Source: Maratus speciosus
Taxonomy: Eukaryota; Arthropoda; Arachnida; Araneae; Salticidae
Length of the DNA stretch: 64,000 nt
Assembly: GCA_963932465.1 (NCBI GenBank)
Contig: OZ010791.1
Location: 318,490,283-318,554,282, forward strand
Direction of reading: 5' to 3'
The notes under the pieces are model-generated. The model saw only the letters and a list, made by a program, of their open reading frames with translations, did no database searches and was not told where the DNA came from. Position numbers and translations under genes: made by a program. Below, one piece after another: positions 48,965-59,487 of this stretch (the stretch's first letter is position 1; each line of letters opens with the position of its first letter).

Positions 48965-49677
48965 CAGTAGAATCCCGGTAATCCGAAATTCCGGTTAATT
49001 TGAACCGATTTTATTTAACAAATAAATGTCTGGAAAAACGTGTAGAAGTTAGAATTGAACAAAAAATGGCAGTAAAGTATGTTTTTTTTTTCTTTAAACA
49101 TCTTGAATAGAATTAACAAAATACTCAATAATGTAGCACAAATATAAAATGAAAACGTGCACTGTAGGCCTACTGGCAGAAACCCATCTTTAAAAAATCT
49201 GGAATATCAGTTTGTTTGCCAGTACTATAAAATTATTTTCTAAAAGGCAAAAACGTTTTAATTCGGTTGGTAAAAATTTATTTTTCCATTTAAAAGTTTG
49301 ATTTCGCAAATTATATACAGAAATTTTTTTCATACCCGTCGTTGACGTGGTGACTGAGCTATTTGCAGATTCGTGATTTTGAACCGTTTGTAATCGGTTG
49401 TTACGCAATTCCTCAACCTGAAGTTCCATTGGATTATTATAAACATCAGGAGTGGTCAGGAGTGATTAACCGAAAGTCGTGCCGTACTACGCAGCATGCC
49501 GGACATCAGGATGCCGGATTAGAGGGTGTTTACTGGACTACTGAGTACTTATAACTTACAATTTTTTAGCACACATCTTTTTTTTTTCTTTTTTTATCGA
49601 AATCCCGGCTAATCCGAATATTTTGTAATCCGAACAGGCACCAGTCCCAATTAGTTTGGATTAGCAGGGTTCTACTG
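48965..49677. mobile_element. pogo/Tigger-like element inserted in the piggyBac relic
   Basis: Termini CAGTAGAATCCCGGTAATCC and (reverse complement) CAGTAGAACCCTGCTAATCC are inverted repeats with TA on both outer sides (48963-48964 and 49678-49679). CAG-start TIRs with TA targets are typical of pogo/Tigger. The piggyBac sequence continues on either side. Internal copies of the terminal theme (CCCGGCTAATCCGAATA near 49604-49621 and TAATCCGAACAGGC near 49626) lie near the right end. The 79-codon minus-strand frame (49190-49429) has no domain I can name. Non-autonomous, 713 bp. Confidence 0.8.
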
Positions 49678-49847
49678 TAATTAAAAGTTATAAAAATCCG
49701 CCAAATTCCTCTTCTCTAAAGGCAAGCAGTTACACTGTATGAAATAGGGGTATTTTACGGCTCGCGTATGTTAAAACCGCAGCAAGTACCCGGGTACCCC
49801 GGCCATTGGACACAAGGGCAAATTTTGGTCATTGACATAAGGGTTAG

Positions 49848-50324
49848 CCTTAATTTTAAACTTAGTTGTTGTAACCTTAGTTAGTTGTTGTACCTTAGTT
49901 TTAAACAAATATAAATATTTTTGTGTAACACTGTTTTTTATTAATACACTGTATATATATATATACATATATAACGCTAGTAATTTATTCTACATTACTG
50001 TATGTTACAAATTTTGATTAAAAAAACTGTATAAATTGACTCGAAATGTCTTTTAATGACAAATACGATTTTTGATAAATGAACATTTCTACAATTTTTT
50101 CTACTGAAAAATAAAAAGAAAGATTTCCCCTATTACCTATTAAATAATGCGTTGCTCTGTGTGATATTTTATCATTTTAAACAGCATTTTACAGTATCAA
50201 ACATGGGCTTTTCTATTCACAGGCAGATTTAGAAATTAACTGTCTTTTAGCTCTGCTCGGTTTTTACGAATCACAGATTTCGATTCCTCATTAGCGGTTT
50301 GTTTTTTCTTTCCTACAGAAATTA
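49848..50324. other. AT-rich stretch, nothing recognised
   Basis: A short tandem of CCTTAGTTAGTTGTTGT lies near 49862-49900, and a small TA tract at 49952-49972. Confidence 0.6.
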
Positions 50325-50420
50325 GAGATCGACCAAAAATTATGTTTCGTCTTCGTTTTCTGCCCTAATTATGAGTTTTGCCGAAAATCCGTTTTCGGCA
50401 AAAATAGTGTCAAGAAATCA
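50325..50420. repeat. fragment related to the 35.04-kb dispersed repeat
   Basis: Begins AGATCGACCAAAAATTATG and continues with CGTTTTCTG, TTTTGCCGAAAATCC and GTTTTCGGCAAAA. The same combination of GATCGACC start and CGAAA/TTTCG words appears at 35050-35140. Only a fragment. Confidence 0.4.
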
Positions 50421-50729
50421 TCTGAATTCCATTACACAATGCACAAAGATATTTTTATAAAAAAGCCCTCATAATTACAGAAAAAATATATTTTATTCTG
50501 TCAAGGATTTTTTACCATATGAATTCTGGAGATTAAAAAAATATAAGTTAAATGATAAAAATCAAATTTATTTGAAAAAACTAGATTTTATGACAGTTGT
50601 TACTAATATTATCAAGAAGAAACGTTTGATGTTTGTAAGGTATAATCACGGGTACTATCAAACCGAAGTCTAAAAAAATGGTGATTAAACGATGGCGACT
50701 ATCTCTGCTAAATCATTGGATACATTTAA
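50421..50729. other. AT-rich stretch, nothing recognised
   Basis: No feature seen. Confidence 0.5.
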
Positions 50730-51500
50730 GTCAGTATCACTACACCCGACGAAGTGGGAGAACCTAAAAGTTTCCAAAATTGAGATTTTTTGTGTCACAG
50801 TTGAGGCTAAAAACTTGAGTTTTGATATGGAGATGACTTTTAAGATACAGTTGATATACAAGCTAAATAATTGGCATGGGACATTTTAAGATGTAAATGC
50901 TCGCTAAGGACATTTTCTAAAAAAATCGAAATTTAAAAGGGCAAAATGAACAGAAAACATTCTAAACGCTTTATAAATTGCGATTTAATTGGAATTGTTA
51001 GGGTTCGAATCTTGAAATTTATTATGGTTGATATTTTTAATATGTAAATGTTTGGTGCAAACAATTTATATTTTGACATTTATTGAAATGGAATTACCGT
51101 AAAATGTTCTAAAAATGCTCTAAATAAAGATTTATTTAGAAATCTTAGGGATAGAAATTTAAAATGTGACATGCATATTACTTTTAAGACTTAAATGCTC
51201 ACACAGAACAGTTTTTACTAAATTTGAATTTAAAAATACTTTCTCAAATAGCGATTTTTGTTATTGAAGCTAGAAACTTGAAAATTGGCAAGCGGGTTGC
51301 TGTTAAGATATAAATGCTTGTTAAAAAATTTTTTTAAACAGATTGAAAGATAAAAGATTAAAATTTGGCATGGTGGGTGCTTTTGAAATGTAAGTGGCGC
51401 TACGAACGGTGAAATAAAAGTAAACTGTTCTAAAAAAATTCTAATATACAATTTATCTGAATCTTTTAGGGATATAAACTTGAAATGTGACATGGCGCAA
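50730..51500 (+). repeat. highly diverged tandem array, ~150-bp units
   Basis: Recurring phrases in the same order: (AAAACTTG or AACTTGAAA), TTTGGCATGG or GTGACATG, TTTTAAGATGTAAATGCTCG or TTAAGACTTAAATGCTCAC or TTAAGATATAAATGCTTG, and TTCTAAAAA. These occur near 50800-50905, 51005-51050, 51110-51215, 51275-51320, 51360-51395 and 51470-51495. The 65-codon frame at 50692-50889 lies in the array and is probably accidental. Confidence 0.5.
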
Positions 51501-53751
51501 AACATTAAAAAATAATAGAAGATATGATTTATTTGAAATTCATTTTAGATTTTCATATTAAGTTAATTGTCGTGATCGACTCAATGGTTAATGCGGCTTA
51601 ATTATTAAATTTTCAATTATCCATAGCAGTGTAATTGCTTCTAATGCAATCAGGTTCATAGATACTAATTGCCATTTTTCAACAACTACGAGATCAAAGT
51701 CGAGGGTTTTGCTGGTAAAGTTTAAATAATTAATTGGTATTATTTTATTTTTTTCAAGTTTAGAAAAGAGTAGCAGTAGGATATTATTGTCAGTTCATGA
51801 AACGTTATATAAACCGACATTTTCAAAAAATTGCATGTATACATAAATATGCGTATGTGTTTAAAAACATAAGAAATACTACATTTAAGACAAAATATGT
51901 TAGCTCAACTAGATAAGTAATTTACCAATTAACTATGAAAACTAAAGGTTTTATATGTTATGCAAAGATTTATAAATATATATAGATGTTACTGGAAAAT
52001 TACGTAATGTAATTTATTTATCTTTCCTTAAGAAAATCGTTGATGAACGTTTCATGTGAATGATTATTCAGAATCGTACTGAAAAAAGAACCACATATGC
52101 TCGATAAAATTACACATAAACTTCAACTTATTTTGAGAAATGCTTAAACAGAATTCTTATAGAAATATACACGAGGTAATGCTTATTATAATGTTCTATT
52201 GTTAAAATCCATCGACGAAATTTAAAGAAAAAAAACAAGCACATTTCTAAAAACTTAATCAAAATCTGTTTTTATTTTTATTTATTTAATTTTTTCAATT
52301 TAATTAGAACTGCAGATTAATATATACATATAGTCTGCCACGATGAAATGTAAATCAACAAAAGATTTTAAAGATATTCTTATGTTTAGCTTATATTTTC
52401 TTTATTATGTGATACATAATTCACGTTTCCAGTGAAATGTAAAAACCAATACTGCGATCAACTTCAGTCATTTCGATTTTTTTAAACACCGGATCACTTT
52501 AATTCATAATTTATTTTTCAAATATAAAACAACCTATTAGTCAATTTTCTTCACGATCATGTAATTGGTACAATTATATGCGAACCTTTTATTCTGCTAT
52601 ATTGCAGATTAATCAATCGCAACGAAAATTATAATGACAGAGACTTGAATTCATCTTTAATTAATGCATTGAAAGCAATTGAAAATGGGATTTCCTGAGA
52701 AGATTCTGTTTCTGACACGTACTATATTGACTCAACTTGAAACTTGCTGTTGACATTGTTGGTTAAGTATTCTTGACAAGCCATTAGGATGTCACTCAAG
52801 GATAGATATACCCCATTAAGGCCAGTGAATTTCTTCTTAAAATAGGGAAAGATGAATTCATAAAAGAGTAACGTAGATACTAAAAATGAAATGATCATTT
52901 CGAAGAAAAAATAAAAATAAAATGAAAATTTAAATTTAAAAGTATGGAATAATCTGACAGTTATAAAAATTTAATTTTAAAAAGGGAATTAACTGAAATA
53001 AAAGTAATTTAAATTTAAAAATCTGAAATTCATGTCGAATTTAAGTAAATTCTAAAATAATTTTGGTGGCATTTTTCTTTTACTTTTCATTTGTATTTTT
53101 TTAAATAAACAATCATTGGAGATTTTTTTTGTGATTTATAGGGGAAAGAAATAAACACATCAAATTAAGAATATTTGTGTCAAAATAAGTTCAAATGTAG
53201 AAAATGTTCAATATAAAAGAATAATAATATTTATGTTGAACAACATACATATTTATGGAAAAATAAATTAAAAAAAATTTATACACAGTTAATAAGTCAT
53301 TCTTAGTCTAATAATATTATATTTTATGTGTAATAGTTGCGGTTTTAATGATACCGTTAATCGTTTATTTTTTTATGAAATGATTTTTACAGCTTAATGA
53401 AGATTTACAATATTAATAACTTTGAAAAATTCATTTTCCTATAACAAAAACATAAAATAAATGTCTAAGTAAAATATTTATGCAGTGATTTAATGCAATA
53501 TTAAATGAGGCTGAAATGTTAGATAAAGTACTCGTAAATTATAAATTTTGATAAATTATTTAAATGATTTATTAGTATACATGAATACTAAATTGCTTTG
53601 TTTATAAATATACATTTTTATTTCTGTTCATTGAAATTTATATAAAAATCTTGTTTAACGATTACATTAATAGAAAATCTGTCTTAAAGTTTCGGTAAAA
53701 TTTTTATTTCATATTTTGTTGGACATTAAAATATATGTATAATTTAACATT
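51501..53751. other. AT-rich stretch, no gene recognised
   Basis: A weak tRNA-like start (GTCGTGATCGACTCAATGGT at 51569-51588) resembles the one at 16731, but no T-arm can be found. Long runs of AT-only sequence dominate 52900-53750. No frames of interest. Confidence 0.5.
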
Positions 53752-53758
53752 AAAAAAG

Positions 53759-53795
53759 TCCTTCCGGCCAGTGCCGGGAGGAAGAGGTAGCTTTC
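53759..53795 (+). repeat. 5' terminal hairpin and subterminal repeat, copy 1
   Basis: A ten-base stem with one mismatch (T against G) and a four-base loop CAGT is followed after two bases by AGGTAGCTTTC, which is repeated in inverse orientation at the other end of the element. Identical hairpins mark copy 2 (56260-56283) and copy 3 (reverse, about 62609-62632). Confidence 0.9.
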
Positions 53796-54000
53796 ATAAT
53801 CTTTATTTAAAAAAAGCCAAATTATATCATTCAAACACACGAAGCTCAATTTAGTGGAAACCGAATATAGGAGATTCAATACTAATGTTTATCAATATAA
53901 TGAATGAGAATTTCGCGAAATTAGTCAGCTTTATCCAAGCTGCTTTTCTTTAAAGTAACATATATTTGGCTGCCAAATTCGGCAGTTTCTTAAAGTGCCT

Positions 54001-56035
54001 GTCATTTTAAGACAACATGGTGGATGAGGCTAAGCAGTGAACTTGGTCGAGACCTTAGTAATTGCTGTGCACATGCTCACTCACATCGGAATCAGTTAAT
54101 ATATAGGAGTGCTGTCGCATGCAAAAAAATCAGATTTTTCAAAATGTCACCCACAATAGAAATTGAAACTGCTATACCTGAGCCATTTTTTAAGGTAAAG
54201 ACAAACAAAAAATGCTCCTGAATCCTTATATCAAGGTCAAATGCTTAAGAAAGAAACCTTTTTCAATTTCTAATTTTTTTGCACCTCACTTTAAATATAT
54301 ATATATTTTTTAATTTAATGGTCGCCATTTTGAAACAAGATGGCTGATGAATCTGGCCAGCGAACTTGGTCGAGGTGTTGATGTATACTATCCACATGCC
54401 TTCTTACATCGAAATAGGCGAATACGTGTGTTAGCGTGACAAATACAAGATCGTTTCAAAATGTTAGCCATGCTAGAAATTCAAAGTTTTTTAAGAATTT
54501 TTAAGATATAAACAAAAGAACAAATTTTCAGAAACAAAAACTGCTCCGGAATCTTTGTATCAAGGCCAAACACATAAAAAAATCTTTTTCATTTTCCAAT
54601 TGTTTAATACCTCATTTTGAATTTTAAATTTAATTTTTTTTAAATGGCAACACTTTTGAAACAAGATGGCGAATGAAGCTGGCCAACGAATGTACTATGT
54701 ACAGACCAAGTTACATCCAAATAGGTTCATAATTACTCCTGTTATCGCGTGACAAAAATCAGGTCGTTTTAAAATGTCAGCCACAATAGAAATTCAAAAT
54801 GCTATAACTCAGCCATTTTTTTAGATATAGACGAAAGAAAAACTGTTCCGGAATCTTTGTATTAAGGTCAAACACATACAAAAAAATCTTTTTCACTTTC
54901 CAATTTTTTGGTATCTCATTTAATTTTTTTTTTATTTTTTTAAATGGCCGCCATTTTGAAACAAGATGGCGAATGAAGCCGGTCAACGAACTCGGTCGAG
55001 ATATTTGTATGTACTATGTACACACCAAGGTACATCCAAGTCGGTTCATAAATACGCCTGTTATTACGTGAGAAAAATCAGGACGTTTCAAAATGTCAGC
55101 CACGCTAGAAATTCAAAATGCTATAACTCAGCCATTTCTTAATATATAGACAAAACAAAAACTGCTCCCAAATCTTTTTATCAAGGTCAAACACATAAGA
55201 AGAAAATATTTTTTCAATGTTTAATTTTTTGGTACCACATTTCAAATTTAAATTTTTCTTAAAAATTTAAATGGCCACCATTTTTAAACAAAATGGCGGA
55301 TGAAGCTGACCAACGAACCCGGTCGAGACATTGGTATGTACTATGTATGAACGAAGTTACATCCAAATCGGTTCATAAATACGCCTTTTATCGCGTGACA
55401 AAATTCAGGACGTTTCAAAATGTCAGCCACGCTAGAAATTCAAAATGCTATAACTCAGCCATTTTTTAAGATATAGAGGAAACAAAAACTGCTCCGGAAT
55501 CTTTGTATAAAGGTCAAATACATAAGAAAAAAATATTTTTCCATTTTTAATTTTTTGGTACCACATTTCAAGTTTTAAAATTTTTTTAAATTTTTAAATG
55601 GCCGCCATTTTGAAACAAAACGGCGGATGAAGCTGGCCAACGAACTCGGTCGAGAGATTGGTATGTACTATGTACACACTGAATTACATCCAAATCGGTT
55701 CATAAATCCGCTGTTTATCGCGTGACAAATTTCAGGACGTTTCAAAATGTCAGCCACCCTAGAAATTCAAAATGCTATAACTCAGCCATTTTTAAAGATA
55801 TAGAGGAAACAAAAACTGCTCCGAAATCTTTGTATACAGGTCAAATACATAAGAAAAAAATATTTTTCCATTTTTAATTTTTTGGTACCACATTTCAAGT
55901 TTTAAAACTTTTAAAAAATTTTAAATGGCCGCCATTTTGAAACAAAACGGCGGATGAAGCTGGCCAACGAACTCGGTCGAGACACTGGTATGTACTATGT
56001 ACACACCGAATTACAAAAAAACGGTTCATAATTAC
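54001..56035 (+). repeat. ~328-bp tandem monomers, copy 1 (about 7 units)
   Basis: The landmark CCATTTTGAAAC (or variant) recurs at about 54323, 54647, 54948, 55275, 55602 and 55929, with a more diverged first unit near 54005. Each unit carries GGCCGCCATTTTGAAACA, AATGGCGGATGAAGC, AACTCGGTCGAGA, GGTATGTACTATGTACA, ATCCAAATCGGTTCATAAAT, GCGTGACAAA, GGACGTTTCAAAATGTCAGC, GCTATAACTCAGCCATTTTT, ACAAAAACTGCTCCGGAATC and TTTTTTGGTACCACATTTC, in that order. 3' units are most alike and 5' units most diverged. The monomers are non-coding; short frames across them are by-products. Confidence 0.9.
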
Positions 56036-56060
56036 GGGAGTTACAGTGTGACATAGGTCA

Positions 56061-56077
56061 GATATATATATATATAT

Positions 56078-56126
<49 letters not shown>
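56061..56126. repeat. TA microsatellite inside copy 1
   Basis: TA repeat interrupted once by TTGA. The reverse copy 3 has a shorter TA tract at the equivalent place (about 59611-59639). Confidence 0.95.
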
Positions 56127-56127
<1 letters not shown>

Positions 56128-56222
56128 ATTTTGAACGGAGGGTGGTTTCGGGGTCTGGGGGTCATGATCGATGAAAATATACCAAAATTTTTTGAAATCG
56201 CTTTCCTCCGAACGGCTGCAAT

Positions 56223-56251
56223 AGGTAGCTTTTTTGTAAAGAAAGCTACCT
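56223..56251 (+). repeat. 3' terminal hairpin, copy 1
   Basis: AGGTAGCTTT (56223-56232) and AAAGCTACCT (56242-56251) form a perfect 10-bp stem with a nine-base loop. The next seven bases are A, and then copy 2 starts. The minus-strand version is at 59488-59516 in copy 3. Confidence 0.9.
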
Positions 56252-56255
56252 AAAA

Positions 56256-57485
56256 AAAGTCCTTCCGGCCAGTGCCGGGAGGAAGAGGTAGCTTTCATAA
56301 TCTTTATTTAAAAAAAGCCAAATTATATCATTCAAACACACGAAGCTCAATTTAGTGGAAACCGAATATAGGAGATTCAATACTAATGTTTATCAATATA
56401 ATGAATGAGAATTTCGCGAAATTAGTCAGCTTTATCCAAGCTGCTTTTCTTTAAAGTAACATATATTTGGCTGCCAAATTCGGCAATTTCTTAAAGTGCT
56501 GGCATTTTAAGACAACATGGTGGATGAGGCTAAGCAGTGAACTTGGTCGAGACCTTAGTAATTGCTGTGCACATGCTCACTCACATCGGAATCAGTTAAT
56601 ATATAGGAGTGCTGTCGCATGCAAAAAAATCAGATTTTTCAAAATGTCACCCACAATAGAAATTGAAACTGCTATACCTGAGCCATTTTTTAAGGTAAAG
56701 ACAAACAAAAAATGCTCCTGAATCCTTATATCAAGGTCAAATGCTTAAGAAAGAAACCTTTTTCAATTTCTAATTTTTTTGCACCTCACTTTAAATATAT
56801 ATATATTTTTTTATTTAATGGTCGCCATTTTGAAACAAGATGGCTGATGAATCTGGCCAGCGAACTTGGTCGAGGTGTTGATGTATACTATCCACATGCC
56901 TTCTTACATCGAAATAGGCGAATACGTGTGTTAGCGTGACAAATACAAGATCGTTTCAAAATGTTAGCCATGCTAGAAATTCAAAGTTTTTTAAGAATTT
57001 TTAAGATATAAACAAAAGAACAAATTTTCATAAACAAAAACTGCTCCGGAATCTTTATATCAAGGCCAAACACATAAAAAAATCTTTTTCATTTTCCAAT
57101 TGTTTAATACCTCATTTTGAATTTTAAATTTAATTTTTTTTAAATGGCAACACTTTTGAAACAAGATGGCGAATGAAGCTGGCCAACGAATGTACTATGT
57201 ACAGACCAAGTTACATCCAAATAGGTTCATAATTACGCCTGTTATCGCGTGACAAAAATCACGTCGTTTTAAAATGACAGCCACAATAGAAATTCAAAAT
57301 GCTATAACTCAGCCATTTCTTTAGATATAGACGAAAGAAAAACTGTTCCGGAATCTTTGTATTAAGGTCAAACACATACAAAAAAATCTTTTTCACTTTC
57401 CAATTTTTTGGTATCTCATTTAAATTTTTTTATTTTTTTATTTTTTTAAATGGCTGCCATTTTGAAACAAGATGGCGGATGAAGC
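56256..57485 (+). mobile_element. HINE/Helentron-like element, copy 2, left part
   Basis: Begins directly after the poly-A that ends copy 1, so copies 1 and 2 are head to tail. It is nearly identical to copy 1 over its first 1.2 kb (a few differences, e.g. near 56485-56505 and 57270-57285). It is interrupted at 57485/57486 by a TIR element, and the sequence resumes in register at 63408. The 84-codon frame at 56467-56721 duplicates that at 54024-54221 and reflects repeat identity, not a gene. Confidence 0.85.
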
Positions 57486-57587
57486 CAAGGTTATTAGACA
57501 TATAAGGTTGGCTCGTCACTATGGACTCCGTCCCGCCCACTCTCGTTGCTAGGCAGAATCATACGTCACAAGAATCCAAGAATCCTT

Positions 57588-58221
57588 ATTTTCCTGTCGG
57601 CCGTAACCCGTGTTTGCTATGTTCATGTTTGTTCGTCTAAAATATTTTTCTTTTTAGATTTAAAGTCAAATACATAAAAACTTGAATTTGAAGCTCTCTT
57701 TTAATATTTTATTTCATAAAGAGACATTCAATGAAAAGAACGATATTTTAAAGAAAACTGTTGAATATATATAATCAAACACATCCAATTTAAATATCGA
57801 CAGTATGTTAATAACTTCTTTTTCTAAATTACGAATCTTTATCCGCGTAAAATATTTAAATGTTAAGTCAGAAGAGATGAAATCATTAAAAAGAAAATTA
57901 AAATTTAGCACTAGGGATTGTGTAGAAAAAAAAAATGAGAAAAACTATTGTATAGTTGTTTTATTTTTCATTAGTATTTTCTTTATTATATAAAATCAAA
58001 TGCTTTAAATTGTAAATAATATGTGAACAGTTGAACTGTTGTAAATATTATTATTTTTTAATTATTGATATATTAAATATAAAAAATTGATGGTGTTAAT
58101 TATTGTGAGGGCTAATTTCTCCACTACTCCCTCCCCCCTGCCCCTTCCTTTTTATCAGCCTCTGGAAATAACCAATACCTGGTTAAAAAAACCTGTAGGA
58201 AGATACTATGTGTTTTATATA
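57588..58221. other. interior of the 9-bp-TSD element, left side
   Basis: AT-rich, with frames at 57714-57911 and 57805-57993 on opposite strands that overlap and lack motifs. Pyrimidine-rich patch near 58120-58150. No transposase recognised. Confidence 0.5.
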
Positions 58222-58329
58222 CAGTACAAAGTCTCAAATCCGGACGTCCGAAATCCGGAATTCTCCAAAATTCGGACATTTTCGTAATTGGCGTTTTTAT
58301 TTTAGCGAAAAGTAAAATAAACCGCTAAT

Positions 58330-59340
58330 AATCGCATAAAACAATATTATATTAAGCTAAAAGTTTGAAACCGAATCCCTTTTACGAATGCCAAAAAAAT
58401 CTCTAAATATCACACGGAAAAAAAATCTTTAAAAATTAAAAATCACTGCAAGAATTCTGAATAAACTTTATTAAAAAGAGGCCATTTATAATACTGAACT
58501 AAAAGATTAAAACCAGATTCCTTTTACTAATGCGGAAAAATCGCCGCGAAACGTAAAGGCAGAAAAAATAGCAAACTTTAAGCGTCTGAAGTTTGCAGAG
58601 AACATAATTTACTATAGTGAACAATACCATTGTAATTGGAATTCCTTCATGAATGCCAAAATAATTGCCTCGAATCGAAACGCAAAAATTCGCATTGCAA
58701 ATCGCCCAAATTTCAAAAATTGTGTAGGATAAAATGTACTATATTGAATTAAAAGATTGAAAATGAATTCCTTTTACGAATGTCAAAAAATTGCCTCTAA
58801 AAATCTAAAATTCACATAAAAAAATTCGCGAAAATTTCAAGAAACGCTGTACGAATTCCAAATAAACATTATTAAAAAGAGGACAACATTTACCATATTA
58901 AGCTAAAAGACTAAAACCAGATACCTTTTAATGATTTGGGAAAAGTGCCTCACGCGCGAAAAAAGGAGGAATTTTTTTTTTTTAATTTAAAAATCGCAAA
59001 CAACAAAATTTATTGTGATAAATTTATTGTCTAAGACATTGTAACCAGAATGCTTTTGTGAATCGCAAAATAACGCATTCAAAATCCCTAAAAAGTCATT
59101 AATCACGGGGCTAAAACTTTGAAATCGAATTACTTTTACGAATGTCAAAAAATCGCCGTATAACGAAAACAAAAACTCTTAAAATCGCTTAAAAAATGCG
59201 ATACATTGAAAAGTCGATGTAGGATTTCCAAATAAACTTAACTGAAAAGAGGTCAAAGTTTATTATACTGAATTAGAATATTGTAATCAGAATCATGTTA
59301 GTAAAGTAAAATTTTTTTCGCAAAATTCATAAAAACGATA
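58330..59340 (+). repeat. diverged tandem array of ~125-155-bp units
   Basis: The phrase CTAAAAGATTRAAACCAGATTCCTTTTACGAATG, in variants, recurs near 58355, 58495, 58625, 58745, 58900, 59035, 59110 and 59265. Between them are AAAAAATCGCC, AAATTCGC and AATAAACTTTATTAAAAAGAGG phrases. Units are strongly diverged. Confidence 0.65.
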
Positions 59341-59487
59341 AAAACCACGTAAAAAATTAAATTAAAAAAAATTGTTGTAATTGAGATAGTTTTTACTTTT
59401 TGAAAAACACATATTCCCCAATTAAAATATCTCTTTAGAATTATTTTAATTTATTTTCTTTTAATTATTAATTAATTGTTTTCTTTT

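Larger units (their letters stand above)
47333..49843 (-). mobile_element. piggyBac element relic
   Basis: Ends are CCCTTATGTCAATGACC (from 47333) and its exact complement GGTCATTGACATAAGGG (to 49843). The left flank is TTAA (47329-47332); the right flank is TTAG (49844-49847), so one duplication base has changed. Subterminal GGGTACC-type repeats occur near both ends (47351-47363, 47535-47555, 49787-49797). The interior encodes a broken piggyBac transposase on the minus strand, and a Tigger-like element sits at 48965-49677. Subtracting that insertion, the remaining 1.8 kb is shorter than autonomous piggyBac elements, so the N-terminal third or more of the gene was also deleted. Confidence 0.9.
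53752..56251 (+). mobile_element. HINE/Helentron-like element, copy 1 (complete)
   Basis: The left end is a poly-A stretch followed by a hairpin, TCCTTCCGGC-CAGT-GCCGGGAGGA (53759-53782), then AGGTAGCTTTC (53785-53795). The right end is a hairpin AGGTAGCTTT/AAAGCTACCT (56223-56251) whose last bases GAAAGCTACCT are the inverse of the left AGGTAGCTTTC. Between them lie about 240 bp of unique sequence, an array of roughly 328-bp monomers, a TA microsatellite (56061-56126) and a conserved GC-richer tail. Inverted subterminal repeats, a 3' hairpin, a microsatellite and insertion next to A/T runs are known traits of non-autonomous Helentrons (HINEs). No Rep/helicase coding sequence is present. A DNA transposon with unusual TIRs is the alternative. 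Confidence 0.6.

Noticed and set aside
54024..54221. 65-codon frame repeated as an 84-codon frame at 56467-56721
   Set aside because: Both lie in the 5' unique part of the HINE-like copies; the identity reflects the repeat, and copy 3 shows no coding constraint.
55895..56128. Frame rich in alternating Ile-Tyr
   Set aside because: It is a translation of the TA microsatellite.
56126..56220. GC-richer 3' tail of the HINE-like element as a small exon
   Set aside because: Conserved in copy 3 in reverse, but without an open frame; it belongs to the element terminus.
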